31,309 bases of DNA, taken from positions 1-31,309 of the forward strand of contig CAMBXJ010000002.1 in the NCBI GenBank assembly GCA_945871455.1, written 5' to 3'. Numbering within the stretch: position 1 is the first letter of the stretch; every line of letters begins with the position of its first letter. The translations under genes and the position numbers were made by a program. The notes beneath the pieces are model-generated. The model had not been told where the DNA came from and made no database searches. It saw nothing but the letters and a program-made list of their open reading frames with translations. Source of the stretch: Asaia bogorensis. Lineage in GTDB: Bacteria > Pseudomonadota > Alphaproteobacteria > Acetobacterales > Acetobacteraceae. Positions 1 to 8,044 of this stretch are shown one piece after another.

Positions 1-1352
1 TCCTGGCGGTCACGCATGTGATGGAGGCGCTGTCCAGAGGCGATCTGGAAGTGTCGGTGCCAGAAGATACCCGCCGTGATGAGATCGGCACGATGGTGGA
101 AGCCGTGCGGGTCTTCAAGCAGAACGCTATCGAGACCCGTCGCATGACCACGGAAAAGGCGGTGGAGCAGGCAGCCCGGGCCCGTCGGCAAGCGGCGATG
201 GACCGCCACACGCAGGATTTCGGCACGTCGATCTCCGGCGTCATGGCCAACATGGTCAAGGCGGGCGGCGTCCTGGGCGCGGCCGCAACCGAAATGTCCG
301 AGGCGGCCAGACAAACCACCAGCGCCACCTCCAGCGCTGTCGCGGGCGCGAATACATCGTCTCGCAATCTGAATTCCGTCGCCGTGGCAGCCGAAGAGAT
401 GGCAGCGAGCATCAACGAGATCAGCCAACAGGTCGCGCATGTAACCGTGGCGGTGACCCAGGCCGTCGACCGTGCCTCCGCCACCGACGCGAAGGTTGCG
501 GGCATGGCCGAGGCAGCGGACCGGATCGGCGATGTCGTACGTCTGATCACCGATATCGCCGCGCAAACCAACCTGCTGGCGCTGAATGCGACCATAGAGG
601 CGGCGCGAGCGGGCGATGCGGGTAAAGGCTTCGCCGTGGTCGCGGGCGAGGTCAAAAGCCTGGCTGCCCAGACCGCGCGCGCGACAGAACAGATCGGCGC
701 CCAGATCGTCGCCATTCGTGGCGCGACCGGCGAGGCGGTGGCCGCGGTGCATGAGGTCAGCGTCGCGATCGGCCAAGTGGAGTCGGTCGCCAGCGCGATC
801 GCGGCGGCGGTGGAGCAACAGGCAGCCGCGACCCAGGAGATCAGCAGCAGTGTGCAGAGTGTCACACAGGCCACGGCCGCCGCGGCGGAGTCGATGGAAC
901 TGGTGTTGAGCATTGCGGAACGGACCGACGCGATCAGCCAAATGGTGCTGACCGCGGCGGGTGGCGTCGGCCAGAGCTCGGGAACGTTGCGGACCGAAGT
1001 CAACGACTTCCTGACCGCGATGACGAGCGACGACACCGACGAGCGGCGGGCCTATGAGCGCATCCCCGGAGGCGGTACCATCGTGGCTTTGCGCATCTCC
1101 GGCCAATCCGACAAGCAAGTTCCGATCAGGGATATTTCACGGGGGGGCGTCTCGTTAGTATGCGCCACCCAGATCCCATCCGGCACGGCCGTGCAGATCG
1201 ACTTTCCGATCGGCGGAACGGTCACCGGCCGGGTCGCAAGGTCCGAGGATGGCGCGGTAGGCGTCGCATTCCGACAGGACGCCACGACCTTGGCGCAGGT
1301 GAACAAGGCGCTCGAAGCGATCACGAAGGGCGCGCACAAATTGGCTGCCTGA
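1..1352 (+). CDS. Methyl-accepting chemotaxis protein with C-terminal PilZ domain, 5' partial
   Basis: This is the cytoplasmic part of a chemoreceptor; the reading frame is open from position 3, so the sensor and membrane segments lie before the window. Numbering from the GTG at 18, residues 1-45 are the end of a HAMP domain (RGDLEV, DEIGTM). Residues 90-320 are a long alanine-rich coiled coil with the conserved signalling tip near 178-198 ([19 protein letters not shown]), which contacts CheA and CheW. Residues 341-435 form a PilZ domain with RxxxR (R344, R348) and DxSxxG (D372, S374, G376), the c-di-GMP binding signature. No che gene is nearby. Inference: the receptor may adjust chemotaxis to c-di-GMP. 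The GTG at 18 and ATG at 21 are internal codons, because HAMP sequence continues upstream of them. Confidence 0.93.
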   Translation, partial: LAVTHVMEALSRGDLEVSVPEDTRRDEIGTMVEAVRVFKQNAIETRRMTTEKAVEQAARARRQAAMDRHTQDFGTSISGVMANMVKAGGVLGAAATEMSEAARQTTSATSSAVAGANTSSRNLNSVAVAAEEMAASINEISQQVAHVTVAVTQAVDRASATDAKVAGMAEAADRIGDVVRLITDIAAQTNLLALNATIEAARAGDAGKGFAVVAGEVKSLAAQTARATEQIGAQIVAIRGATGEAVAAVHEVSVAIGQVESVASAIAAAVEQQAAATQEISSSVQSVTQATAAAAESMELVLSIAERTDAISQMVLTAAGGVGQSSGTLRTEVNDFLTAMTSDDTDERRAYERIPGGGTIVALRISGQSDKQVPIRDISRGGVSLVCATQIPSGTAVQIDFPIGGTVTGRVARSEDGAVGVAFRQDATTLAQVNKALEAITKGAHKLAA

Positions 1353-1615
1353 GCATCAGGACGACCGACACTCGGAGGAGGACCGTCCCTCACGGGATGG
1401 CTCCATCCGACGTCGACGTTCCCTGTGGCGATAGATCGTGTTGTGATGAATCCAGCGGAACCGTGGACACCCGCAGGTCATGCGGGATTGCCCGCGGGGC
1501 ACTCCGAATGACGGAGCCGGGCAATCATCCAGGAACATGCGTTGCACACGCTGGCGCCTCATCGCAAAATGCCCTGGGTCCGCGAAGACTGGACAGCACC
1601 CGGGAGGAGATGAAG

Positions 1616-2590
1616 ATGAAATTTCGTCTGGCGGCGGCCATGGCGTGCTGCGTGGCAGTGACGGGCTTGGCCCAAGCGCAGGACGCCTATCCGATCAAAC
1701 CGATCAGGCTGGTCATCCCTTTCGCGGTTGGCGGCGGGCTCGACATTACCGCCCGTATCATCGCCCCGAAAATGACCGAGCTCCTCGGCCAGCAGATCGT
1801 TATCGACAACCGTCCAGGCGCGGGTGCGGTAATCGGAACCGACCTGGTTTCGAAGGCGGCGCCCGATGGTTACACGCTGCTGCTGGGAGAGGTTTCATCG
1901 TTTGGTGTTAATCCCTGGCTTTACAAGAACATACCGTATGATTCCGTCAAGGACTTCGCACCGATCGGGCAGGCAATCGCCTCTTCGTTCATCCTGACGG
2001 TGCATGTCTCGGTGCCGGCAACGGACCTGAAAAGCCTGGTCGCGACCGTCAACGGCAATCCGGGCAAATATACGTACGGATCTCCCGGCATCGGTTCCAT
2101 GCCGCATCTGTGCACCGAACGGCTGAAGACCATGGCGGGCGGGTTGGACATCACGCATGTGCCCTATCGCGGTGCGGGTCCGGTCATGAACGATCTGTCC
2201 GCTGGCCAAATATCCATGAGCTTCCCAACGCCGTCGACCGCCTTGCCGCAGATCGCCGCCGGCACGATCCGTGCGGTTGGAGCGGGGCCATTGACCCGCG
2301 ATCCTGCTCTGCCCGACGTTCCGACGCTCGACGAACAGGGGCTGAAGGGTTTTGAATGCTACAATTGGTTCGCGTTTTTTGCCCCGGCCAGAACACCGGA
2401 TAGAATCGTCAGCCGGTTGCATGAGGCACTGACCGCCGCCCTATCCGACCGGGCCGTTGTGGCGCGCCTGCACGACGTGGGATTGCAACCGACGCCGGGC
2501 GCCACGCCCGCGCAACTCGCAACCCTCGTCAAGGCCGAGCGCGAGAAATGGGGGCCGGTCGTCAAGGCACTCGGCACACAGTTGGAGTGA
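1616..2590 (+). CDS. Bug family tripartite tricarboxylate transporter substrate-binding protein
   Basis: A 324-residue periplasmic solute receptor of the Bug/TctC family. An N-terminal signal peptide (charged start MKFR, hydrophobic stretch, AQA cleavage site near residue 21) precedes the typical YPIKPIRLVIPF opening. Further family motifs are IDNRPGAGAVIGTD, AAPDGYTLL, HVPYRG, and the P-x-L-P-D-V-P-T-L-D-E-Q-G-L block near the C-terminus. Two in-frame ATGs exist at 1610 and 1616. The Shine-Dalgarno sequence GGGAGGAG at 1602-1609 touches the first and lies six bases before the second, so 1616 is preferred. No TctA/TctB membrane partners are in the window, as is common for orphan Bug receptors. 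The ligand cannot be read from sequence; carboxylates are usual for the family. Confidence 0.93.
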   Translation: MKFRLAAAMACCVAVTGLAQAQDAYPIKPIRLVIPFAVGGGLDITARIIAPKMTELLGQQIVIDNRPGAGAVIGTDLVSKAAPDGYTLLLGEVSSFGVNPWLYKNIPYDSVKDFAPIGQAIASSFILTVHVSVPATDLKSLVATVNGNPGKYTYGSPGIGSMPHLCTERLKTMAGGLDITHVPYRGAGPVMNDLSAGQISMSFPTPSTALPQIAAGTIRAVGAGPLTRDPALPDVPTLDEQGLKGFECYNWFAFFAPARTPDRIVSRLHEALTAALSDRAVVARLHDVGLQPTPGATPAQLATLVKAEREKWGPVVKALGTQLE

Positions 2591-2976
2591 CGGCCTGGCG
2601 CGATCATACCTTCGGATCACTCATGCCAAATGGCGGAACCATTGGCTCCGCCGACCGCGCCTTGCCGGCTTGGCAGGGGAGGCCCGGCACCAAAGGCGTG
2701 GATACCGGGCCTTCGCCGGGCATGACGGCCGCGCTGGCTATCGGTCAATGGTTGAGCCGGTTGGTGTCGTGCCGGAGGCGGACTTGGGAGATCGGCTGAC
2801 CCACGGCACACATGACGAGCCGATCGGGCCAAAAAATATTTTCGGGGAATTCGGGACGTTTCAGGCACTGGGCGGTCGATCGCCGCGTCCCAGGCCGTGC
2901 CATCTCGCGCGTCCGCGACCATGAGCAGCCGACTAGCCGAGAATGCTTAACGACCGAACCTCGCCCCCGCGGCGCG
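2591..2976. other. Gene-free stretch with a partial intergenic hairpin repeat
   Basis: This 386-bp stretch lies between the Bug receptor and the end of the small minus-strand gene. Open frames across it are arginine-rich and have no family resemblance, so none is called. The middle holds a hairpin-like repeat listed separately. No T-tailed terminator is evident after the receptor gene. Confidence 0.6.
2680..2712. repeat. Short inverted repeat, probable dispersed intergenic element
   Basis: An 8-bp perfect inverted repeat (AGGCCCGG at 2680-2687 and CCGGGCCT at 2705-2712) encloses a 17-base loop. On the minus strand the surrounding sequence reads like the GCCCGG-rich dispersed repeats often seen between genes in Acetobacteraceae, which is recollection and not a search result. 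It is not followed by a T-run, so a terminator role is uncertain. Confidence 0.4.
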
Positions 2977-3339
2977 TTATCCGGCCTTGGCGACTTTCAA
3001 CTTCTCGGAGCATGCCTCGGCGATCAGGTGATCGGGCACGCTCGATCCGGCCATTGTCGCCCAACCGGCGTCACGCACGAGCTGCGCGCGGGTCCAGGAG
3101 GATGTCTCGGCCCCCAACTTGGTCAGCTTGGCGCCATCCGAGTCGCGGCGCGCACTCGCGACACAATAGGGTACCATTGCATTGACAACGGCTGCCTCGG
3201 ATTGCACCCGGGCGCGCTGTTCCGCCGTGCCGGCCGTGGTCCACCCGAGTCCCCAGAATCCCACGATGGCCATGGCAACGGCGCCGAAAACGGCGCCCAC
3301 CGCCCGCGGCCTGATCCAGTCGCCATTCATTTTCACCAT
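2977..3339 (-). CDS. Small membrane-anchored hypothetical protein
   Basis: A 120-residue protein with one hydrophobic segment near residues 14-32 (AVGAVFGAVAMAIVGFWGLGW) followed by a soluble part containing AVVNAMVPYCVA, KLTKL, SSWTRAQLVRDAGWATM and a C-terminal CSEKLKVAKAG. The pattern of one transmembrane helix, a conserved cysteine after a PxC motif and a tryptophan-rich W-x-R..GGWATM-like segment matches a small uncharacterised family that I recall from alphaproteobacteria; no function is known to me. The ATG at 3339 is preferred because GGGAG lies seven bases upstream; the ATG at 3330 has no such site. The frame opens further upstream but that part is arginine-rich and non-conserved. 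An AT-rich region upstream may hold its promoter. Confidence 0.72.
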   Translation of the reverse strand: MVKMNGDWIRPRAVGAVFGAVAMAIVGFWGLGWTTAGTAEQRARVQSEAAVVNAMVPYCVASARRDSDGAKLTKLGAETSSWTRAQLVRDAGWATMAGSSVPDHLIAEACSEKLKVAKAG

Positions 3340-3677
3340 GTGTGTTCTCCCAGACGGACAAAGGATGATTCCTCGTCCGACCCTCCCGTCACCGCGGCGC
3401 CTCGGCCTGGCCACCTGGCCTGGGCCGGGTTTCCATCCCCGTATGCCAATCCACCGACACCCGAACTGGATATCGATCAACGTGAATGTAGAAGGTCGCT
3501 ATTGTGCCAAATCTATATGGGTTTTCAGGGCGACCCTTTTACCAATTAGAAAAAATATTTTTCTCGTGAAAAACATTCATAAAAACTGCATCTGGTATTG
3601 CGTATTTTTACTATCGGTATTTCAGAAAATTTTGCTTTCCGCCGAACCGTCGTACGCTCAGCAATGCGATGGCGCGA
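3340..3677. other. Gene-free stretch with an unusually AT-rich core
   Basis: This 338-bp stretch lies upstream of the small membrane protein and downstream of Enzyme I. Positions about 3500-3640 are strikingly AT-rich compared with the rest of the window, with runs of A and T. It is placed to serve as a promoter region for the minus-strand gene starting at 3339. No protein-coding frame with family resemblance was seen. Confidence 0.6.
3548..3564. repeat. AT-rich inverted repeat
   Basis: A 17-base inverted repeat with arms AGAAAAA and TTTTTCT around a three-base centre ATA. It lies in the AT-rich core about 210 bases upstream of the small membrane-protein gene. It could be a protein-binding site or simply composition-driven; the sequence alone does not decide. 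Confidence 0.4.
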
Positions 3678-5549
3678 TCAGTCGGCGCGCGGCGTCGTGG
3701 CCGGCTGCCCGAACTCGGCAACCAGTTGGGCAATTCTGGCCGGGTCGGACTGCTCCATCACGCGGCGGGCGAACCGCGCGCAGGCGTCGATTTCAACCAT
3801 GCGGACCGCTTGCTTCACGCGCGGAATCGCCGACGCGCTCATGCTGAACGACCGCAGGCCCAGGCCGAGCATCAGGGGGATCAGGCGGGGATTGGCGGCC
3901 ATTTCGCCACAGACGCTGACTGGCATACGCATGCGCAACGCGGCTTCAGTCGCGAATTGGATCAGGCGCAGGACGGCGGGATGGATCGGATTGTAGAGTG
4001 CGGCAACGTCGCTGTCGGCGCGGTCAACGGCGAGCGTGTAAGCGGTCAGGTCATTGGTGCCGATCGCAAAAAAATCCGCCTCCAATGCCAACGCATCAGC
4101 CGAAAGGGCGGCACCAGGGGTTTCGATCATGATACCCAAAGGCGGCAGCTTGTCGGCAATGCGTTCACCACGCCGGCGCAGCCGTCGGGCGACTCGTTCG
4201 AGGATATCGCGCGAGGCGCGCACTTCGGCGACATTGGTCACCATCGGTAGGATCACCCGCACCGGCCCGAACGCTCCGGCGCGGAGGATCGCCGCCATCT
4301 GGGTTTCCAACAATTCCGGCTTGCGCAACAGCAGACGAATGCCACGCACGCCGAGCGCGGGGTTGGCATCGGCGATCTCGGGCACCAATCCGGCATTGGT
4401 GAGCGCCTCGATTTCCTTTTCGCCACCCCAGTCGAGCACGCGGATGCTGACCGGGTCGCCGTTCATCGCCTCTACGATCGTGCGGTAGGAGTCTGTCTGG
4501 GTGTCTTCATCGGGCACGGTTTCCCGGTTCATGAACAGAAATTCCGTCCGGAGCAGACCTATGCCGACGGCACCGGATTGCGCGATCAGGGGCAGTTCGA
4601 GCGGCAATTCCAGATTGGCCTGCAATTCGACCGCTTCGCCATCCTCGGTTTCCGCCGGCAGCCGACGCAGGCGTGCGTAACGCTGGCGCTCTCGCGCAAA
4701 TGCCGTGACCGCGCGCCGTGCGGCAGCGACTGTCGGGGGAGCGGGGTTGAGGGTGACGACGCCGGTTATGCCGTCGACCACGGCGATGTCGCCGGGGCGG
4801 ATCGCGTGCGCCAATCCGGCCGCGCCCAGAACAGCGGGGACCCCCAGGGCTCTCAGCATGACGGCGGTATGGCCATCGGCCCCACCTTCTTCCGTGGCCA
4901 CGCCAGCCAGACGAGACGGATCAAGCAGCGCGGCATCGGCTGGACGCAGCAATTCGGCGACCAGAATCGCGCCATCGGGCAATCCGGCAAAACTGCGGAA
5001 TGGCGCCCGGGTCAGATTGCGGACGAGCCGGCGTGCAATCTCTCGGATTTCGTCCGCTCGGCGGCGCAAACCGGCCACATCTTCGGCCGGCAGACCGGGG
5101 ACAGCCTGGGCGATGATTGCCGTGGCAATCGCGTCCGCCTCGGACACCACGGCGCTTTCGGCCGATTGCAACGCTTCCTCAATCCGGCGGCGGACGCCAC
5201 GCACCAGGCGAGAGGGACCGAGCATACGGATGTAGGCGTCGATGAGGGGGGCGATTTCGGACTGGCTTTCTTCGGGCAGCACGCCGAGTCGCGCGCGGAG
5301 TTTGCTGAGTTGCTTGCGCGACTGGATGATGCCTGCGTCCAACCGGGCGCCTTCGGCGGCGATATCGGCGGCCTGGATCTTGTGGCGGGTGATGGTGGCT
5401 TCGGGCTCGGTGGTGCCGAAGATGGGACCGATGGCGACGCCGGCGGACACGCCGATACCGGCGAATCGGCGTTCGGTTCGGAGTTCTGGAGTGGAGGCCG
5501 GCCGAGCGAGACGTCTGTGCTGGGGCGGCGGTGGTTCAGTCCCGCTCAT
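3678..5549 (-). CDS. ptsI: Phosphoenolpyruvate-protein phosphotransferase (PTS Enzyme I)
   Basis: Transfers phosphate from phosphoenolpyruvate to HPr in the cytoplasm. The 623-residue product has the usual order: an N-terminal HPr-binding/phosphohistidine region (FAGIGVSAGVAIG near 29-41), the phosphohistidine loop GGADGHTAVMLR with H227, then the PEP-binding barrel with LLRTEFLFM (R334), LDWGGEKE, IMIETP (about 473-478), AIGTNDLTAY and the catalytic cysteine in SVCGEMA (C547). The residue before the histidine is glycine, where serine is usual. No GAF domain is present, so it is Enzyme I rather than a full PtsP, although such genes are often annotated ptsP. An ATG at 5549 overlaps the end of the HPr gene by 14 bases, with GAGG nine bases upstream, implying coupled translation. 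The N-terminus is about 25 residues longer than usual. Confidence 0.95.
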   Translation of the reverse strand: MSGTEPPPPQHRRLARPASTPELRTERRFAGIGVSAGVAIGPIFGTTEPEATITRHKIQAADIAAEGARLDAGIIQSRKQLSKLRARLGVLPEESQSEIAPLIDAYIRMLGPSRLVRGVRRRIEEALQSAESAVVSEADAIATAIIAQAVPGLPAEDVAGLRRRADEIREIARRLVRNLTRAPFRSFAGLPDGAILVAELLRPADAALLDPSRLAGVATEEGGADGHTAVMLRALGVPAVLGAAGLAHAIRPGDIAVVDGITGVVTLNPAPPTVAAARRAVTAFARERQRYARLRRLPAETEDGEAVELQANLELPLELPLIAQSGAVGIGLLRTEFLFMNRETVPDEDTQTDSYRTIVEAMNGDPVSIRVLDWGGEKEIEALTNAGLVPEIADANPALGVRGIRLLLRKPELLETQMAAILRAGAFGPVRVILPMVTNVAEVRASRDILERVARRLRRRGERIADKLPPLGIMIETPGAALSADALALEADFFAIGTNDLTAYTLAVDRADSDVAALYNPIHPAVLRLIQFATEAALRMRMPVSVCGEMAANPRLIPLMLGLGLRSFSMSASAIPRVKQAVRMVEIDACARFARRVMEQSDPARIAQLVAEFGQPATTPRAD

Positions 5550-5868
5550 CGAATCCGGCCTCGACCAGGCCCGAGAGCGCGTCCAACGCTTCCTTGGCGT
5601 CCCAGCCTTCGGCGAGCAGTTCGATCGAGGCGCCGCGGCCGGCACCCAGCATCATTAAGCCCATGATGGATCGGGCGGAGACGGTCTGTCCGTCGCGTTG
5701 CACATCGACGGATGCACCGAAGCGTTCGGCCAGGGTGACGAACTTGGCGGCGGCGCGGGCGTGAAGGCCGCGTTTGTTAGGGATGACGACAGTCCGACGC
5801 AGGACGGAGCCGCCAGCCTGATCGGGGCCTGGCGCGTCACCGTCCGATGTCGGCGTGTCGGCTGTCAT
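5536..5868 (-). CDS. ptsH: HPr phosphocarrier protein
   Basis: Carries phosphate from Enzyme I to EIIA. The 110-residue product has a 20-residue non-conserved N-terminal extension, then the HPr fold: the active-site loop NKRGLHARAAAKF with H36 and the regulatory loop SARSIMGLMMLG with S67. The spacing of 31 between H36 and S67 equals that of His15 and Ser46 in classical HPr, so both the PEP-dependent site and the HPr-kinase target appear intact. The ATG at 5868 shares a base with the TGA of the EIIA gene, and the 3' end overlaps Enzyme I, so the three are surely one transcription unit. The presence of hprK nearby fits the conserved serine. Confidence 0.95.
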   Translation of the reverse strand: MTADTPTSDGDAPGPDQAGGSVLRRTVVIPNKRGLHARAAAKFVTLAERFGASVDVQRDGQTVSARSIMGLMMLGAGRGASIELLAEGWDAKEALDALSGLVEAGFDERD

Positions 5869-6323
5869 CACCCCTTCGGCTCGGCGGCCGGGCTGTCGGC
5901 GCAGCCAGACTTTCCGTTCGTTCGGCAGCCATGCAACACATGAGATGCAGCGGCGATATATTTTCGCCCGGCTTCCTCGGCGCAATTGACAGCGTCCGCC
6001 AATGGTTGATTGGACCGGACCTTGGCCAGCTTGACCAACATCGGCAGGTTCACCCCCGCGATCACCTCCACGCCCTTTCGTTCCATCATGGAGATGGCGA
6101 GATTGGACGGCGTTCCACCGAACATATCCGTCAGCAGCACGACACCGTCGCCGGTGTCGCACCGCCCGATACAAGCCTCGATCTCGGCTCGCCGATTTTC
6201 CATATCGTCATCCGGGCCGATGCAGACCGTATCAACGTTCCGCTGCGACCCCACCACATGTTCCATGGCGGAGCGTAGTTCATCCGCCAAGCGTCCGTGG
6301 GTGACCAGAACCATGCCAATCAT
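5868..6323 (-). CDS. PTS EIIA component, mannose/sorbose (ManX) family
   Basis: A 151-residue cytoplasmic phosphoacceptor. The N-terminus MIGMVLVTHGRLA contains the family's active-site histidine (H9). LLTDMFGGTPSNLA (about 63-76) is the second conserved block, and VNLPMLVKL the third. A hydrophilic C-terminal tail follows residue 130. No EIIB, EIIC or EIID gene is present in the window, so the phosphate probably ends here and the relay is regulatory, as described for the incomplete PTS of Brucella and Gluconobacter. It overlaps ptsH by one base. An 89-bp gap separates it from rapZ, so it may also have its own promoter. No strong ribosome binding site precedes the ATG; an internal ATG at 6314 is an alternative start. 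Confidence 0.93.
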   Translation of the reverse strand: MIGMVLVTHGRLADELRSAMEHVVGSQRNVDTVCIGPDDDMENRRAEIEACIGRCDTGDGVVLLTDMFGGTPSNLAISMMERKGVEVIAGVNLPMLVKLAKVRSNQPLADAVNCAEEAGRKYIAAASHVLHGCRTNGKSGCADSPAAEPKG

Positions 6324-6412
6324 GGACGGAACGGTACGTCCCTACCGGCTTCCAACCCTGGAAGCCCGCTGTCTTTGTGCCCATAGGCGTTATGGATGCT
6401 CATGGTGTGATC

Positions 6413-7420
6413 TCAGGCCTCCTGTGCCTGAACGGATGAGGACCGCGCGGCCTCATGTTGGTCGTCAGCGTCCAGGCGCGGGACAGGGCGTTCCGTCCAA
6501 TCGGCGAGCACGTGTCCCTCCTGGACGAGTTCCCGATGTGTCACATTCAATCGCCAGTCGGCCCCGGGTCCGCCGATAGTGAGGTCGGCGGCAACGCGGG
6601 CTGCCAGATGGGATGCCAGTCTTTCGACCAGATAGACCGACCGGTGGCGCCCACCGGTACAACCAATCGTGATCGTAGCGTATTTCTTGCCCTCTTGCAC
6701 AAATCTCGGCAAGACCAGTTCGACGATGCCAGTTAGCCGGGTGAAGAAATTTTCGAAATCCGGGTCGCCCGCCACATAATCGCCGACCGCGCGGTCGAGT
6801 CCAGTCCCGGGACGCAAGACGGGATCATAGTGCGGATTCTGCAAAAAACGTGCATCGAAAACCATATCCGCCTCAGGTGGCAATCCCTTGGGATAGGCGA
6901 AGGAAACCAGCGAGACGACCATGCGGCTTTTATCGGAGGTGCCTTCGGTGCCGTAATGTTGCTCGATCAACCGACGCAGCGCCGCCAGTGGCAAGTTGGA
7001 GGTGTCGATAACCAGGTCCGCGTCTTCGCGCAGCCGGCTCGTGATCGCCCGTTCCGTTGTGATGCCGTCGATCACCCGCCCTTGCGGAGCCAGGGGGTGA
7101 CGCCGGCGGGTCTCGGTATAGCGACGCAACAAGGTCGCCTCATCGGCCCAGACGAAGATCAGCTCGGGCCGGACGGCGGGGTTCACACGAAGCCGCTCCA
7201 TGGTCTTCATGACCAGATCGGCGTCGAAGCCCCGGGTTCGCGCATCAATGCCTATCGCGAGGCGCTTCTCGCCGCGGCGGATCATCTCATCGACCATCCT
7301 CAATGGGGGATTGTCGACCGCCTCATAGCCGATGTCTTCCAGCGCACGCAGCACGGACGCTTTGCCGCCACCGGACAGGCCGGTCACCAGAACCACACGG
7401 AGACGGTCGGCCTCCATCAT
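6413..7420 (-). CDS. rapZ: RapZ (YvcJ family) nucleotide-binding RNase adapter
   Basis: A 335-residue P-loop protein. In enterobacteria RapZ directs RNase E to the small RNA GlmZ; in other bacteria it binds nucleotides and its role is less clear. The Walker A region GLSGGGKAS (residues 14-22) has alanine where serine or threonine normally follows the lysine. ALEDIGYEAVDNPPL, IDARTRGF, RFLQNPHYDP (191-200) and the C-terminal block TIGCTGGRHRSV (about 251-262) are all RapZ signatures. About 35 extra polar residues follow the usual end near WRLNVTHREL. The ATG at 7420 overlaps the TGA of hprK in ATGA fashion; a second ATG follows at 7417. Position beside hprK and the PTS genes is typical of alphaproteobacteria. 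Confidence 0.95.
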   Translation of the reverse strand: MMEADRLRVVLVTGLSGGGKASVLRALEDIGYEAVDNPPLRMVDEMIRRGEKRLAIGIDARTRGFDADLVMKTMERLRVNPAVRPELIFVWADEATLLRRYTETRRRHPLAPQGRVIDGITTERAITSRLREDADLVIDTSNLPLAALRRLIEQHYGTEGTSDKSRMVVSLVSFAYPKGLPPEADMVFDARFLQNPHYDPVLRPGTGLDRAVGDYVAGDPDFENFFTRLTGIVELVLPRFVQEGKKYATITIGCTGGRHRSVYLVERLASHLAARVAADLTIGGPGADWRLNVTHRELVQEGHVLADWTERPVPRLDADDQHEAARSSSVQAQEA

Positions 7421-7854
7421 GCGGCAAAGGCTCCGGCGACCTGCTCGACGCGACCAAGGACGCAATCCAGCGCGAGCATGACGCGTTCCGGTGCGGACGC
7501 CAAACGGCCGTCCAGGTCGATCATGGGTACTCCGAGGTCCGGGTCCTGCCGCGGCATAGGCAAGCGCGGTCCACCTCCCTCTACCAGGCGGACGACAAGG
7601 GCCAGGTGCGCCACGTGGACGTGCGGAAGTCGCATGATGCCAAGGCCGCGGACCTCAAGCAGCCCCGCGAGGGTCGGCGGCGCACTGGTATGCCCATCCC
7701 GGATATCGACCTGATCGTCTGCCACCAGCAAAAATCCTCGGGTCAAAAGACGCAACACGAGGTCGGATTTTCCCGACCCGGGCGGCCCGGTCACGAGTAC
7801 CGCTTCGCCGTCCCTGGATACGCAGCTTCCGTGAACGCGCTGCCCGCCTTGCAT
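7417..7854 (-). CDS. hprK: HPr kinase/phosphorylase, short form
   Basis: Phosphorylates or dephosphorylates HPr on its regulatory serine. At 145 residues it has only the catalytic domain; the N-terminal domain of the Firmicutes enzyme (about 310 residues) is absent, as in other alphaproteobacteria. Visible motifs are the Walker A GPPGSGKS (23-30), VADDQV (44-49) and the HprK signature EVRGLGI (67-73). MIDLDGR marks the end of the core. The ATG at 7854 has no obvious ribosome binding site, so the start is less sure than the rest. The gene is first in the minus-strand run and overlaps rapZ by four bases. It is divergent from the dehydratase gene, with about 190 bp between them. Confidence 0.93.
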   Translation of the reverse strand: MQGGQRVHGSCVSRDGEAVLVTGPPGSGKSDLVLRLLTRGFLLVADDQVDIRDGHTSAPPTLAGLLEVRGLGIMRLPHVHVAHLALVVRLVEGGGPRLPMPRQDPDLGVPMIDLDGRLASAPERVMLALDCVLGRVEQVAGAFAA

Positions 7855-8044
7855 GGGACGTCAATCTGACCGCGATCGTCGCGGAAAGAAAGCCTCTTGT
7901 GAGGTGGATCTCACTTTGGCCGATCCGGCGATGCGCTCCCGCCCCGGAGGCAGCGCGATCAGGGTCGGGAAACGGATGGCATGGCGCATGTCGGGGCGGG
8001 ATGCCTTGTGGTCGTCGGGCAGGCGTGTCAGCGTCCCCACAACC
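7855..8044. promoter_or_regulatory. Divergent intergenic region between hprK and the dehydratase gene
   Basis: This 190-bp region separates the start of hprK (minus) from the start of the PLP dehydratase (plus), so it should hold promoters for both directions. I could not pick convincing -35/-10 boxes by eye. Confidence 0.4.

Noticed and set aside
1160..1615. Upstream extension of the Bug receptor frame
   Set aside because: It overlaps the chemoreceptor and its PilZ domain, is not conserved in character, and the ribosome binding site and signal peptide fix the start at 1616.
4578..5666. Long plus-strand open frame opposite Enzyme I
   Set aside because: It mirrors a clearly conserved Enzyme I gene, has no family resemblance and results from high GC.
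3678..7854. Sugar-transporting PTS operon
   Set aside because: No EIIB, EIIC or EIID gene is present; the set matches regulatory incomplete PTS clusters.
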